Of a stretch of 64,000 nt of DNA, positions 22,467 through 33,864 are shown piece after piece; position 1 is the first letter of the stretch, and each line of letters opens with the position of its first letter. The notes below the pieces were generated by a model. It made no database searches, was not told where the DNA came from, and was given only the letters and a program-made list of their open reading frames with translations. Position numbers and translations under genes: made by a program. This DNA comes from Phoronis australis (taxonomy: Eukaryota > Phoronida > Phoronidae), in assembly GCA_002633005.1 (NCBI GenBank), contig NMRA01000163.1, positions 94,071 to 158,070 of the forward strand, written 5' to 3'.

Positions 22467-23581
22467 CGCAAACGTAGGCTTGTGAGATTGAAGTTTCAGT
22501 TCTTTCCCTGGTTGTGCCTGTTGAATCTCCAAGTAACATTAGTGAGGGGACATTTCAGGGCTGTGCTCGATACTGCCAGTTAGAAAAACGTCTAGCGCTG
22601 CCTATTATGTAGAGTTGTACATTGTCTTAACAGACTAACCACGTAAACAAAGAAAAGTTTTTTAAAAATAATGGGAATTGAAGTTTATCGCAGTTGCCAA
22701 CAGTTTCATCACCTAAGCATTATATCCCTTACCACTTGAAATCAAAAGTTACAAAATATGATATGTGGTTGAAGCCCAACTTTTATTAACACTATAAGGT
22801 TTGTTATGTTCATGGTTTCCTCTAGCTTGTGATTGGATAGTAGGTTACCAGGTGCATATTTTGTACTAAAGTGTGTAGAATAAATAGCTTAGTAGTGAAT
22901 CCACTGTTAAAACTCCATTCAAAACAACTCGACAACTGACCCATTGCAGCGTATTCTTGACGTGAACTTGCACACTTGTACTTGAATCGTGGAGAGTGAT
23001 TTGTTGAGTTTTAAATCTGAGTAAAAGACTTCTGTTTCTAGGGTCTGTATATACGTCAGTAAGTGCAAACGAGTTATGCAGATTTATGTTGTATAAACAG
23101 TACAAGAAGTTATTTTGTCTTATACTGATAGCGATTACGGCTTCTGTTATTAAATTTCGGTGTCTTTTAATGCATAGTGTGACTTTAACTATCGTTGGCT
23201 AAGGAAGCGCGCGGCTACCCAGACAACACAATGTACGCGCCAATGTTGTTGAAGACGGGTACCATTTCCTTCTAAGCTGTGATAAATATTCTGAATTGAG
23301 AGCAGATTATATTGAAGTGTACGACTGGAACTTTCCGTCTTTTTTCAAGTTCAATAGATTAATGTCAACAAATGATGATGCTAATTCAGTTACCTTATGT
23401 AAATATGTATTTTATGCTCAAAGTAATTATTGAATTTTAATAATTATTAAAGTTCAATAGTTGCTTTTCCGCAACATGGAAATATGACGAAACAATCAAT
23501 CAGAAATGTCGCCAAGATCTAAGGAGGCATACAGCATGTAGACTTATGTACCGCGTATCACAGGACTACACGACAGTTGGC

Positions 23582-23656
23582 GCAATCGCAAAAACGCAAG
23601 ATCACAAAGTCCTGGTGAGATAACGCACTGCATTACAACTAAAGCAAGTGATCACA
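23582..23656 (-). repeat. Dispersed ~70-bp repeat with GTGATCAC, copy 1
   Basis: Read on the minus strand, AAGTGATCAC, GC-TT-AGTTGTAAT-CA, GTTATCTC and TTGCGTTTTTGCGA line up with 46082-46148, 59412-59482 and 63823-63890. Confidence 0.5.
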
Positions 23657-24302
23657 ATAGCTTCACTGGAGTGATTCCCGCGTTCACCGAGCTCAACCGT
23701 TGTTTCCTGCTTTTCCAGCTACGAAAAACAGCGGACTGAATTGAATTTGTCGTACGATTCCGTTTTTGACTTCGACTTGACCGGGAACTTGGCTCATGCA
23801 GCTGGGCAAAAAAAGCACGTGTTCACCGTCTGAAAAAAGGTGTGCCAGTACAGTTTTCCTACCTCTCAAGGTGCATCAGGATCGTCCTGTAATGGACCAA
23901 TAACCTAAAACGGCATGCGGTACACGCGGTAAAAACGTCTATTTGTTACCGAGTGTCGGTGAAAACGTGTTTAATAGATAAATCCCAAGGCAGAGTCAGT
24001 TTCTATAATATGTTGTACCAAGCGATAAATTGGGACGCCAATTTAGAACAACTGTAAACTTACTATTTAGACTCAGATAGTGGGCATTTCGGTTTGGCCA
24101 CGGTGTTTTGCCACATAATATTTTATCACATTTAGTTATTTCATTCCTTTAATCCAATTAATCGTCACGTTTTCTGAGTTTTAACTTATTATTATTGTAC
24201 CTATGCCATTGCGGACTTTTAGTGCGGTGAACAACAAACTAATTCGAGTTCGTTAAATGTTTGCCCCCGTGGTTCCAAATTTCAGGCTCCCCCTTTCTTA
24301 TT

Positions 24303-24431
24303 ACCACCGCTTCAGACACCTCGCCATTTCCACACCACCGCCGTAGAAGGGCGGAGTTTGCTGATATGGGTTAGGACCACCGCCTCAGACACCTCGCCAT
24401 TTCCACACCACTGCCGTAGAAGGCAGAGTTT
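24303..24431. repeat. Two tandem copies of a ~73-bp unit
   Basis: ACCACCGC(T/C)TCAGACACCTC followed by GCCATTTCCACACCAC and GCCGTAGAAGG appears at 24303 and again at 24376 with only a few differences. Confidence 0.85.
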
Positions 24432-25500
24432 CTAATTTGTGTTACATGTATGACTGACAAACTCCAGAGAGAGGCTGCCACTAAAGGTTGTGCGCTTTCA
24501 CACAAACAGGAAATAAAATGACTACATCGATGGGCCCCATCCTCCGTGAGCTGAATCTTCAGAAGAATGGGGGACATGGATGCTATCAACGGCTACCCTT
24601 CAAACTGGGGACATTTATATCTATGGAAAGATATGTGACTTGAAAAATCAGAAGTGAGCAACAAATTGTGGCTTTCCAAACTTAGAAGAAAAGTAGGAGA
24701 AAGTCGTCATCTTGTTGCATAAAACCATTTAAGAGAACATTGCATGTACATATAGACAACCAGAGTGAGATCTCACAAACGAATTCCGGCTGTGAGGTAC
24801 CACGTAGGTTAACACTTTGACGCCGAGGGAAGTAGCACGGAAACCGAACTTGTTTCTTACATCGCGAAATGTAGTGTAACTAACGATGATATCACCAGCC
24901 TCCCTGTCCGCCAGGTTTGCAACTTTTTCATGAGATATACATTTTCAAATAACTGTCGAATAAAAAGAGAAACAAATGGGTCTAGCTAGTATTTATTTAT
25001 TTATTTATTAATGTAATATTTACAATGAGGGTAGCCCCATCAGTTCACACTGCTTTCTAGCTAGTATCACTTGGACAAACACAGTGTCTCCTTGAATTAA
25101 ATAAGCTGAATCAATTTCTCTTGACAATTTGCGCATCATAAATTTTTTAACAATTTTCTGAAGTTTGAATAGTTAAGATCACGTTTCCAAGGACATTCAG
25201 ATAATCTATACAGAAAAAAACTGGGAACAATGACCGCGCCTTCCAAGAATACACACAACACTTAGCTGAAAAATGTTCTCCTAAGCCTCATTTCTTCTGC
25301 ATCTCTTTGTGTATGCCCACCTGGACTCGGCCCCACGCCTATGCCGGTTGCCAAGGTATCGTCCTGTCTCCCTGACGACAGAAAATTATTAGGATGCAAA
25401 CGCCCCTGCTTCTTGCGGCACTACATTAGGAGTGACCCGTAACGTTGACACCTGAAAATTGTTCACAGTAAAGAGTAATTAATGTAATTAATTAAATAAG

Positions 25501-25506
25501 TTTATT
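25501..25506 (-). terminator. Candidate polyadenylation signal of gene B
   Basis: TTTATT on the plus strand is AATAAA on the minus strand, 288 bp past the gene B stop codon. Position and sense fit, but this is a weak six-base signal in AT-rich DNA. Confidence 0.4.
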
Positions 25507-25793
25507 GTCACTTGTACATGTAGAAATGCAGCGAATATTGCGAATATTGTTTGTTTTCAAAAGCCCGTTGTTCCAGCATAGAGTCATATTAAAGTTTGCA
25601 TGAGACCCTTCTTGCTTACGTACAATGTTTCTAGGTTCTGTAACCAAAACAATGAAAATGTTTTACTTCAGTTTATCCGCAAGATGTACATCTACTGTAT
25701 CTGTCCTTTTTGGTATGGAATTCGTCGTTTCCCAGAGGTCCTTGCATTGGTAAGCCTATACATGTACTAGCCACTGCAGCAACGTGGTAATAG

Positions 25794-26398
25794 TTAATTC
25801 TTTCTTATTCTCATCACAGATTTTTTAAGTAAAATTGTCTCCGTGTCTGTATAATATTTCATGCAGTGATGAAGGTTCGATTTTGGGCAATTCCCGCTAT
25901 GAGGATAATAGTAGTTGATCCCAACCCACGCACATCCCTTATGCCACCATCCACCTGATTTCTCCTTTGCGCAGTTTCCACTGCTCCATTCATCGTTGTC
26001 TCTGTCTTTGGTTGTAAAAGGCCGACCATTGATTTGCTCCATTGATGAACCAGCCATCGTTACGTTAGCTGTTGAGATATTTATTCTGTATTGATCTGAC
26101 TCATCTGCTATGAAGAACATTTCGTGATCACGCGTTAGAACTACGCCATCCCACCTAGTCATGTTATACTGTAACTTGTACTGTCCTTGTCCAGTGATGC
26201 AGTGAATGTTGTCATTGCCGAGCCACATCTCTTCATTCAAAACACCAAATCCTTCCTTGTAGTCGGTCCATGGTCGATTGAAGCTGAGACTCCCGTTGAA
26301 TCTTTGCTGAATGATCGTCCACCCGTCTTGGCAGTAAACGTGGAATTCTGTGTGACAGTGTTTCGGACGAATTAGCAGAAACCCCGTGAAGTCAGGAG
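25794..26398 (-). CDS. Gene B exon 3: fibrinogen-related domain
   Basis: The acceptor ATCACTTTTAAG precedes CTCCTGAC, so the exon opens in phase 1 and completes an Ala codon with the microexon's last G. It has 605 nt including the stop TAA at 25794-25796. It holds the whole domain core: GWT, the WLGN block, the calcium loop and GGWWHKGC. The loop that in ficolins reads C..SNLNG.Y is replaced by CAWVGINYYYPHSG, so ligand choice may differ. Confidence 0.9.
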
Positions 26399-29300
26399 CT
26401 TAAAAGTGATAAACCAAAAGTTAATTGACTAAAAATCAAATAGAAATATCAAAATATATGGGTGCTGAAAATATTCGGTAAAGATTCATTTTAATTCGAC
26501 ATTCCATCAATCTTGTATTAGAGCTCAAAATCACTTATTCAACAACTGACCAACATACTTTAGAAAACCCAATTAGTTTGAAAATGAGCATTTCTATGAA
26601 CGGAAATTGACGTAACATTAATGTGTTTCATTCTTCACACAGATTATAAATATAGTTTCGTCCATACACTGTACTTTGGTGGCCTATGACTGAAGTTGTT
26701 TGCAGTTTTTATAAAAAGTTAAGTGTGCTCCCAAGAAACCCTTGAGATATTTTCTCATTAGACATCAGACGAAAATAACTTCTCGCCACCGAGTGCTCCA
26801 GCGGTTAGTATTAATCGCACATCAAAACCGTGAGCTTTTTGTACATGTATAGATTTTTTGTACAGGCATGTTATTTTTGGGATAACGGGTGATTTTATTT
26901 CGTTATTGTTGCTATGCAATGAGTGATAAATAGTTTCAATAGGTGACTTGTTCGGTTAACGTAAAGTAGACGGACAGCTGCGACCGCAATCCCAGGGCTG
27001 CCGTTTCCTTCTCCCCGTGTAGTTAAAGAGCCCTTGACACAATTTCAGTTTTAGGCAATAGATATGAAGGGAATGCCTTTTTGTTGTTTGTGGTAGTAGG
27101 GTGTGGGTTCGGCGTGACATGTGCAACTTACTCACCAGGGTCTGAACAGTCAGTGTGGACCTGCAATGTAACAAAAGGAATATTCAGAATTGGCTTGGTT
27201 GTCCAGGACATGCGCATTCATTATTAAACGCTAACTAAAGCATGCCGTACTAATCAGTCAGTTTTGAAACAAACACGCACTCGTGTGTTTTGCCAGCCGG
27301 AAAAGACTTTCGTAAAACGAATCCTGCAAAACGTACATAGCATGCAAACTGCAATATTGATAAGATCTAACCTGTGTGCGAGCGTTGCTGGTTACTCGCA
27401 TAAAATGAGTTACGAATGATTTTCAAACGAACAAAACACCCACAATCAGCAGTTTTTGTATGAAGATGTGACGAGTTCAGTGTACCATCTGGTGACTATT
27501 CAAGGTGACATATACGTCAGATCAAAGAACCCGGGGCTGCTATACGTCCACTGGGTGGGTTTTCAAATTCGCATTATTCACCTAACGCTTGAAAAACGCT
27601 CCATCGCCACTAGTCATATACATGTAGCACAATTTCAAACTTCATGATAATAGACCAGTATCACGGAGTCTTCATTTGTGGGCAAGAAAAGGTAACCAAT
27701 GTTCATGGTTACCACAGTGCTTTCTAGGTATCTCAATGTTGGGGATGTGGTCAAGGGAGCCATGAAAATGACATCTGATAACCACTTAAACTACTTGCGA
27801 TGCCCAGAACTCAGATCAGTGTATCAAAATTATCCATTGCCAGACAATTCAGACGGTTAAAAATGGGTCGGAAATTGAGCTAGATCCACCCATGGGGTAA
27901 TCGTACGAAACCATTCATTGACCAATGAACCTTGCCAGACAATTTCAGTAATGGATTAACCCCGCCTCACACGCAAAAAGCTACTAATTGACCTAGACCA
28001 GGTAACCGGTGGAAACAAATTGTATGATATCCAGTAACACTCCTCGTGGTGCAACGATTATTTTCCAGAGAGTTTCAATGGTGGACTATCCCTTCCAGAT
28101 ATACTAGAGAGGGCCTGGATACCTTAGGCGCCCCTGTCATACAGCCTCTGCAATCAAATCAATGACGGGAAAGGCATTTGTCGGAAAACGATTTTACATT
28201 CACATTTAGCGTTTACTTACAAAATCGCCACTGTACAAGAGCACTTATACGCCGAAAAATGTAACAACTGTTACAGTTTACGTCTTTGTAAATATTTAGG
28301 TTGCTAGGACACTCCTTAAAATGTAACAAGTTGTTACATCTTATGTAATTGTTACAATATACGTCGAATACACATGTGAGAAATGTACCATGCATTTTAC
28401 GAAAGCGACATCATATTGCATGAGTTTGCTTGGTATTTGTCACACGGTTTCTTAACGGCTTCTTTCTCGGAATGTTTGAATGAAATTCTGTCAAATGTGC
28501 CAGCTCGAATTTGTAGATGTGTCCTTACGTGCTTTCCATTTTTTAACACGAATAGCTTCTTGGTATAGTCAAAAATGTACCCCGTACAGTTTTATCTGCA
28601 GAAGAAAGGAATTTCCAAGATCAGGTAGCAAGTTTTTTTTATTATTAAAACCTTCTTGCAATCTTTTGTTGGTGCTCACCGCCCATGGGCCCATGCAACT
28701 TGCTGCCGTTGTTACTTTTTATTGACAGTCTATGGTCTTGAGCAAAACGCCTAACAGTTGTCATTGTCATTATTGATGTCTGTAATGTCAACCAACTTGC
28801 CGTATTGATAATTTTTATCGATAGTTTATGGGTCTTGAGCAAAATGTCTGACTGTTGCTGTTGTGTTTATTGATGATCAGATGTTTGTGAAGTAGAGCGA
28901 CTTTCCTTTTGTTAAAAATAACATTTGATCATGGGGTTGAAACAATGCATGACTGTACAGCTTAAACTATGTTCCCGTACCTAAAAACCTAGTTGGTTTC
29001 CCGGGCCACAAAGCTTATGCGGTGCAGCCAAGTTGAGTTTTTTGGTCCTGCCATTGAGTCATTTAGTCCAGCCATTGGGCTTTTGGTTCACCTATCTAGT
29101 TTAGTGGTGGTGTCACTACGTTTTTAGGTTCCACCGCTATAGTTTAAACGATGCGACAACGAGTTATCTTTGCCCCTGCCTTGTTGATTGAGATCATATC
29201 ACATTAATTACAAAAATTATTGACAAGCACATGATGCTGTTTGTTAATTGTTCACAAGTAAATATAAATGTGGTTTTCGATGACAATCGTGTTTTCCCTG

Positions 29301-32300
29301 GTACTGAAAAACAACATCTGCATGCCCGAACTTACCGGGCAGTCTTCCAAATCAGAACATCTTTGTGAATAATATATTCTTTATTGAAATATATACTCCT
29401 TTGAAAACTAATTTATTAATATGTATTGTCATGATCAGATATTTTTCAGTTGTATCAAAACAATCAAATACAAAATCTGTGCTTATCTCGAAGTTTACGT
29501 CCGGAAATTCTGTAGATTTGCACTCCTTTCTCCCGAGCAATTTGTTTTGTTACAAAACTGCTCGAAAAGTGCATTGTAACCTAAATATCAAACCTGTACT
29601 ACTGAGTTGCGCACCCGACTTATACCCAAAATACAGAATTTCTCACTAGAAACTGAGTGAAGATACATCCAACCGAGCCGGCGTATACCTGGGGCGAAAG
29701 TACGTAATACCCGAGTCCCCCCTGCATACCCCTGGATATACTGTAGTTGCTTCAAAACATCTGTTAATGATATGATACCTTTTCTAGATGTTCTTATCTG
29801 TAAGTCAGACACAAAATTCAGCACATCAGTTTATCACAAGACTCATAGGCGGATTTAGGGGGGGCCCAGGGGGCCCGGGCCCCCCCCTTGGCTGCCGAAA
29901 AAAAATAAAACAGTAAGAGCGAAGGGAAATAAATGTTGAGTTTATTAATTAACCCCGGTAATTAAAAGTATACGGATGAAAAAAGATTTAAATGCGTGCA
30001 GTTTTAGTGTTGGGGGGGCTCAAATCCAATTTCAAGTGTCAAATTCGGAACACGGCGCATTCGTAACGGAACTATGGCTAAGTATAGGCTCTCCCGCGAT
30101 ATCCCAAGCGACCGGCAGTGGCGCTGCGCACTACGACTCAGTTTCCGTCGTCTGCTCCACTGTGCAATGAAGAAAATTTACTTCATTTTTTAAAGAAAAT
30201 GGAACTTGAGTGACGATGAAAAAACAGAAGCTGCTGGTAAGATGGGAATTTTAATAGAAGCCTCAGTGAATCACTCAGAAACTCGCAATACTCTCTTTGT
30301 CAAACCTTATGTTAAGACGATTTCCAAAGCAATCCCCGGTCATTATTGCCAACACGAATAACGGATTTGGTCTATTTTAATACGACAAATTTGTTAAGAA
30401 TCGATGGCACAAAATGTGTAATAAGCATTACAAAAGGAAGTAGGTTTCGCGCGCAAACGCTGTGGACCATAAACAAGTACGTCTCATAGTATGAGATTAG
30501 TAGCTAACTCGTGGTGGTGTAGTGGTAACGCACGCGCGCTCCATGCGCAAGGTCGTGAGTTCGAGTCTTTGGTAATTGCAGTTTTTCCTGTTTGACACGT
30601 TCTCCGTGTTTTTTTTTTTTTTGCCTTTTTTTCTTGGTTAATACTTCAGGAATTAAGGAAAATACTTGATTTTTAGAGGTCAAAACAGAAAACTTTCCTG
30701 GGCGGGAGGGGGGCAAACCCCCCTCCCGACCTCCCCCCATTTTGTGCTATGCGCATCTACAATCGTGGTTTAGTTTGCGCAAATGTTTACAGCCGGACAA
30801 AATGTTGCCCCCCCTTGTGATATCCTAGATCCGCCACTGAGACTACAGACAAAGGTATTTGTCTCCATGCTGACAGCGACTGTCCTGAGCGATATAAGAT
30901 CATATCTGTTTCAGTCAATCTCTTAAAAAGAGCTCACAGTGTTTCATCAGACTGGAACTTGTTTATATGTGAAGTTCACCATGTAAAGCAACCTCTAATA
31001 AATATTGGTTACACAAATTCATTTGTGGATAAGCACATTACATGTACCAACATTTACTGGTAATGTTAAAAAACTATACTACAAAAACTGTATGTCCGAA
31101 AATTACATGTATGTTCAAGATGAGAAAATTCTAAAGAACATCAGCTCTATTAATGTAAGCGTTGTTCATCCTAAAACAAGCTAGATAAAATTATTTACTA
31201 CAAGAATACGGATACTTCTAATTTAGTGATTAAAAATATTAGTCGTGAGAAGGACCGCACTGTTGCAGGATGTTACGTTTTGTATTTATCTCATGCGCTT
31301 CGAATTCCTTAGTTTCTTACATTTTTCGCAAGATTTTTCAAATAACAACGGTAACTGTGCAGTGAACTTGTAACATCTCCTGGAACTAGTTAAAAAACAA
31401 CATTTGATATTTTAGTTTCCTAGGAATCGGCGCCTGAGTTGCAGACGATATGGTATTCAGCAATTGAAAACCGAGACATAAGTGTCTTATACTTAACAGT
31501 TTTGTTCCAGATTTTACGTTTAGGACCTGGTTGCATGTCGAGTGTTAGTTACACTGCTGCAACTGTATTACTTTAAACTATATTCGGAAAGTTTGAGTAT
31601 CGAACCGGCTGAAGACGTCGAGTCGACATATGACCTACCTTTTGAACTTTCCATGTCAGAGGTCTCTGTTGAAGTAGTGCGGGAGGTGAATACGGAAAAC
31701 TTTATTACATGGCCGTATTCCCCTCGACAGATTCAGCGCGTATGGGATAAATACAGAAGTTTAGCTCTTCCATGTCACATCACACAATTTGACGCGTATT
31801 TCAAGGCCATACCATCACGCGCATAGGATAAGTTGGATTTTATTTGCACCGTTGGGATAAAAACACAAGGTCTCTTTTTAGAGAGTTTGAAAGAACTGAA
31901 ATTAAACTCTAAAGCAGAACAGAGTCGTGTCTACAGTGAAGTATGCATACGAGAAAGATTACTGCCAAATTATAGTTATTTCTGTATCTGTATACCTTGG
32001 TCACTGTACAGGAACAATACTGAAGGTACTACAACAAACAAGAGCAACACTTAGAGTAGATATGTGCACACCATGTGCATCATATACAGCGCAGCTACAA
32101 GGGATGATCATTACTTTAAACATTCCTGCTAAAGGGAGCAATGCTATTAAATTTATGACAGCCTTTAGGTGGGTTAGCAACGGTCTTCTAACAGGAACGA
32201 AGCTGCGACCTTTCATCATTTTTATCAGGATTCTTCAAGCGGTTGAAGGATGGGGAAGCAAACTGCAGAAACCGGACACCGCAATAACTGTAATTCAACT

Positions 32301-32683
32301 GCCTCTGAAAAGAGGCACACGCTATATTCTACTTGACTGTAAGATATATATCGATTTTAAGAGACTTCAATTGAAGTAATTGCAGCTTCTTCGATCGTAT
32401 GTTAGACTTACATTTTTTACCAAAAATAACATTTCCTACACCTGTCTTTCAAAGTTTATGACCGAAAACAGGGCCCAGTCCTCAAACAATGGCATATTAT
32501 TTAGCAATCTTTCCGATCATTGCCATATATCCATATCTCTCAGTTTACGTATGACAATGCCATAAAATCTAAGTACACTATCATTAAACCTTGCTCCCTC
32601 AGTCCGAGGTAAATTTTAGGAATGACAATACATTCTATGACACTATTAAAGCGTTCGACCCTTAGGTAAACCAATCTTTGAAT

Positions 32684-32739
<56 letters not shown>

Positions 32740-33864
32740 CCTCTCTCCCTCCCTCCCTCCCTCTCTTTCTCACTCTCCGTCTCCCTCTCTACCTCTCCCC
32801 CCTCTCTCTTTTGTAAGTACATGTACCATTCTGTTGATATTCTGACTAGTGCACTTTCTTATGTGGCTAGGTTACATTTCCCTGAGTTTTTGCATAATGT
32901 TTTACTTCGTTTTATTTGCCACAAGGTGTACCTGCTATTCAGGTTATGTTTATATATAAAATATGTTTTCTTTATTGTTTTCCTGTTTGTCAGAATCAAA
33001 ATTTATTAGATGTCAGTAAAGATTGCAAATTCCAATTAAGATGCACACAATTTGTGCGTATGAACTTTAAAACCATGGGTTAAAACTCGTTTACATGTGT
33101 TTTTGACATCATCATCTATATTTAGATGATGTTTAGTATTTTGGTTCTGGGGTCATTGGACTCCAAAGATTCTAAAAATTCCTGAGGTCAACTCCTGACA
33201 CCCAATGATAAGACTAAATAAGATCATGAGGTTTTTATAAGCCAATCGTTACGTAAGTACATATTATAATGGGGGCAGAAGTTTGGAATCTTTTAGCTGC
33301 AAGATAAATAATTCTGGGTTTTGCGATGTTTGAAAGTACTTGAACAAACTAAGAGGAAACATGCAGCTGTTCTGGTAACGTGACTACTAATATAATGTCT
33401 CAGCACGTTGATATTTAACATTTACATGACAAAAGTACGCCTTTAAAAAAACTGGCAACGACACTTCCTTGGACGGTATATTGGGCGTAGATGGTGAAAA
33501 TGCTCGGTGTTTGTATTGCTGCCTCAATTTGAAGTACTACATGTACAACCGTAGCACACGAAAACCTCATCATACCTAAAAAACCTACCTTAGTTCCTCG
33601 TACATTATCCCCTGGTGGAGTTGAGAGGTGCACGCTGTGACATTGTTGATAATACTTTGTCTCTGTGACGTAAATATAAGAAACGCACAATTTTTCGTTA
33701 TTACATAACTGGGAACACTCCGTAGAAGATCTCACTCGCTGTTGGTAAGTTCCAGAACAAGTTGTCAAAGATGTTGTCTCTTGAGCGTACTCTACAAAGA
33801 CATTGCCCGTAACTGAGGCAAAACAGAATATCAGCAACATCCCTGCATTACCGTAGACAGACAT
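25794..33864 (-). CDS. Gene B: secreted PAN/apple plus fibrinogen-related domain lectin
   Basis: Three minus-strand exons, 33864-33589, 27160-27136 and 26398-25794, join in frame (phases 0 and 1) into 301 residues. Residues 1-24 are a signal peptide. Residues 34-92 are PAN/apple-like with Cys 36, 50, 54, 60 and 75; the position equal to gene A Cys72 is Tyr. Residues 93-101 are the microexon linker with the first fibrinogen-domain Cys. Residues 102-301 are a fibrinogen-related domain: FHVYCQDGWTIIQQRFNGS, DYKEGFG, MWLGNDNIH, and the calcium loop DRDND (232-236) followed by NCAKEKSGGWW. Such domains in ficolins and FREPs bind acetylated sugars on microbes, so a soluble recognition role is likely. 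Gene A is a tandem paralogue. Introns are about 6.4 kb and 0.74 kb. Confidence 0.85.
26850..28220. repeat. Paralogous intronic segment, copy B, free of the insertions seen in copy A
   Basis: It is colinear with 1110-2267, 3047-3186 and 9261-9530 joined together, and thus shows what the region looked like before the 779-bp element and the PolB element entered copy A. It includes the microexon. Confidence 0.85.
27136..27160 (-). CDS. Gene B microexon, 25 nt
   Basis: Acceptor CTTTTGTTACATTGCAG, exon coding VHTDCSDP plus G, donor GTGAGTAAG. The phases 0 (in) and 1 (out) match exon 1 (ends AAG) and exon 3 (starts CT) exactly. The copy at 1428-1452 is identical in exon sequence, while the introns around it have diverged. 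Confidence 0.85.
28260..28356. promoter_or_regulatory. Cluster of TGTAACA palindromes in gene B intron 1
   Basis: TGTAACAACTGTTACA (28260-28275) and the perfect palindrome TGTAACAAGTTGTTACA (28322-28338), followed by TGTAATTGTTACAA (28343-28356), give three related dyads within 100 bp. Such spacing could be a cluster of protein-binding sites. Copy A shows nothing equal beyond GCGTTACAAAATTGCAATTG. Function unknown. Confidence 0.35.
28715..28878. repeat. Imperfect tandem duplication of ~68 bp
   Basis: TTTTTAT(T/C)GA(C/T)AGT(C/T)TATG followed by GGTCTTGAGCAAAA and, further on, TTATTGATG occurs at 28715-28782 and again at 28811-28878 with about 80% identity. Confidence 0.75.
29844..30839 (-). 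mobile_element. ~1-kb repeat, copy 2 (inverted partner of 21394-22466)
   Basis: It starts CATAGGCGGATTTAGGGGGGG and ends GATATCCTAGATCCGCCACTG, so the termini are inverted repeats around GGCGGAT(C/T)TAGG. The body is the reverse complement of copy 1. It retains a tRNA-like internal promoter at 30515-30567. No coding frame is conserved between the copies. Copy 2 lies in intron 1 of gene B and copy 1 between the genes. Confidence 0.7.
30515..30567 (+). ncRNA. tRNA-like pol III A and B boxes inside the repeat
   Basis: TGGTGTAGTGGT (30515-30526) matches an A box and GAGTTCGAGTC (30557-30567) a B box, 30 bp apart, as in a tRNA. Between them GCGC-GCTCCAT-GCGC could be an anticodon stem-loop, but T33 is missing and the T stem pairs poorly. 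This looks like a tRNA-derived segment or dead tRNA carried by the repeat, not a working tRNA gene. Confidence 0.4.
30880..31290 (+). pseudogene. Penelope-like retroelement relic (end of RT and linker)
   Basis: With small frame changes the plus strand reads LLKRAHSVSSDWNLF, CEVHHVKQPLINIGYTNSF, then IIYYKNTDTSNLVIKN and SREKDRTV. This series is typical of the RT thumb and linker before the GIY-YIG nuclease of Penelope-like elements. The nuclease itself is not visible. Stops and shifts show decay. Confidence 0.6.
31291..31830. repeat. Dispersed repeat shared with 60970-61375
   Basis: About 480 bp match 60970-61375 (GGAATCGGC(G/A)CCTGAGTTGCAGACG, CTGGTTGCATGTCGAGTGTTAG, GACGTCGAGTCGACAT). A 94-codon open frame at 31542-31826 is not open in the second copy, so coding is unlikely. 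Confidence 0.65.
31960..32680 (+). pseudogene. LINE fragment, endonuclease end (same family as 14930-17120)
   Basis: 32487-32545 reads SNNGILFSNLSDHCHISISLS, the end of an AP endonuclease, and the DNA matches 14940-15230. At 32641 it jumps to sequence equal to 15903 (CACTATTAAA.CGTT.GACCCTTAGGT), so about 650 bp is deleted relative to the other copy. It then runs into a CT tract. Confidence 0.55.
32684..32812. repeat. CT microsatellite / pyrimidine tract
   Basis: About 22 uninterrupted CT units, then CCCT and CT mixtures to 32812. Reading frames through it are artefacts. Confidence 0.98.
33589..33864 (-). CDS. Gene B exon 1: signal peptide and PAN/apple-like domain
   Basis: A 276-nt exon from ATG 33864 to donor AAG|GTAGGT. 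It is the paralogue of 19211-19486 without indels. The open frame continues past the donor, but similarity of the predicted protein to gene A stops there, which supports the splice site. One domain cysteine (72 in gene A) is Tyr here. Confidence 0.85.

Larger units (their letters stand above)
22467..25500. other. Intergenic DNA between genes A and B
   Basis: No gene supported. It holds the 73-bp tandem repeat at 24303-24431, a TTTA run near 24990-25010 and one copy of a dispersed repeat at 23582-23656. The 3' UTR of gene B probably occupies the right end. Confidence 0.5.
28221..29843. other. Gene B intron 1, no gene
   Basis: It contains the TGTAACA dyads and the imperfect tandem repeat at 28715-28878. 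Short open frames on both strands show no recognisable motif. Confidence 0.5.

Noticed and set aside
31542-31826. 94-codon plus-strand frame
   Set aside because: The homologous copy at about 61160-61390 has stops and indels, so the frame is not conserved.
32540-32773. Arg-Glu repeat protein frame
   Set aside because: Translation of the CT microsatellite.
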